Assembly: GCF_000611645.1 (NCBI RefSeq)
Contig: NW_014013584.1
Location: 16,460 to 28,176 of the forward strand
DNA from: Monoraphidium neglectum
Lineage: Eukaryota > Chlorophyta > Chlorophyceae > Sphaeropleales > Selenastraceae
Length of the DNA: 11,717 nucleotides
Reading direction: 5' to 3'
The position numbers and the translations under genes were made by a program. Under the pieces are notes generated by a model, which saw nothing but the letters and a program-made list of their open reading frames with translations, ran no database searches and was not told the DNA's origin. Each line of letters begins with the position of its first letter. Within the stretch, counting starts at the first letter, position 1. Shown in pieces: positions 1 through 11,717 of this stretch.

Positions 1-45
<45 letters not shown>
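1..45. repeat. (GA)n microsatellite at the window edge
   Basis: Uninterrupted GA dinucleotides fill positions 1-45 and probably continue to the left. On the transcribed strand this is a pyrimidine (TC) run inside intron 36. Confidence 0.98.
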
Positions 46-47
<2 letters not shown>

Positions 48-59
48 GACGTGTGTTGC

Positions 60-73
60 GGGGTGGGGTGGGG
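60..73 (+). repeat. Three G4 runs separated by single T
   Basis: GGGG at 60-63, 65-68 and 70-73, each separated by one T. A further GGG at 94-96 could serve as the fourth run of a G-quadruplex. It lies in intron 36. Confidence 0.7.
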
Positions 74-298
74 TGCTGCGTACCACAGTGTGTGGGAAGA
101 AATGTGCTGAGCACGTGGCAGGGGGTTGCATGCGTGCTTTAGTGAGCAGGAGCAGTCTCCGCCACTAGGCACTTGATACCCACGCCTACACCAACACCCA
201 TGCCAGCCAGATGACAGCTCGGAGAGTGCTGCTAGGTGGCGCCCTGCATGCCAAGTCAACTTGTGGGCAGCAATCGCAGGCGACCCAGGTAGCCTCAC

Positions 299-11717
<11,419 letters not shown>

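Larger units (their letters stand above)
1..298 (-). other. Intron 36, 5' part (runs off the left edge)
   Basis: It starts at the donor GTGAGG of exon 36. No dynein-like coding segment is visible. It holds a G-rich stretch near 60-73 and a dinucleotide repeat at the window edge (listed separately). Confidence 0.8.

Noticed and set aside
1..298. A further dynein exon with the expected LDDNKKL block before the left edge
   Set aside because: I looked for it on the minus strand and found no matching codons, so intron 36 extends beyond the window.

Overview
The whole window is an internal piece of one gene on the minus strand: a dynein heavy chain split into many short exons. I find 36 coding exons between 11717 and 299. 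Every one of the 35 internal junctions joins in frame, giving about 1,099 continuous residues with no stop or frameshift. The gene runs off both edges: the N-terminal tail lies to the right of 11717, and AAA2 onward lies to the left of position 1. I found no other gene, RNA gene, mobile element or CRISPR array on either strand. The long plus-strand open frames are shadows of these exons or of simple repeats.

Layout, read right to left in transcription order. Exons 1-16 (11717-7136) encode the late tail and linker (DHC_N2 type). Exons 17-22 (6847-5020) finish the linker and lead into the motor. Exons 23-31 (4680-1926) encode AAA1, with a complete GPAGTGKT P-loop, a FDEF Walker B, a sensor-1 Asn in TMNPG and the YAGRSELP segment. 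Exons 32-36 (1768-299) encode the AAA1-AAA2 link and the first part of AAA2, whose P-loop is unusual (GASYGMKT). From memory of the family, the AAA1 and AAA2 wording is closest to axonemal inner-arm single-headed heavy chains (DNAH3/7/12-like). I could not run an alignment, so no gene symbol is given.

Organism: a nuclear genome of a eukaryote that keeps axonemal dynein. Codons end mostly in G or C, exons are short (34-168 bases, mean about 92), and the 35 complete introns run 157-372 bases. Introns are rich in GT, GA and TTTG microsatellites, and some carry degenerate TTTAGGG-like heptamers. Together these suggest a green alga (Chlorophyta), but this is inference. Other GC-rich flagellated protists are not excluded.

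The points most worth checking are the Gly-to-Met change in the AAA2 P-loop, three GC-AG introns among 35, and an apparent insertion of about a dozen residues just before AAA1. I did not find a new multigene system here.
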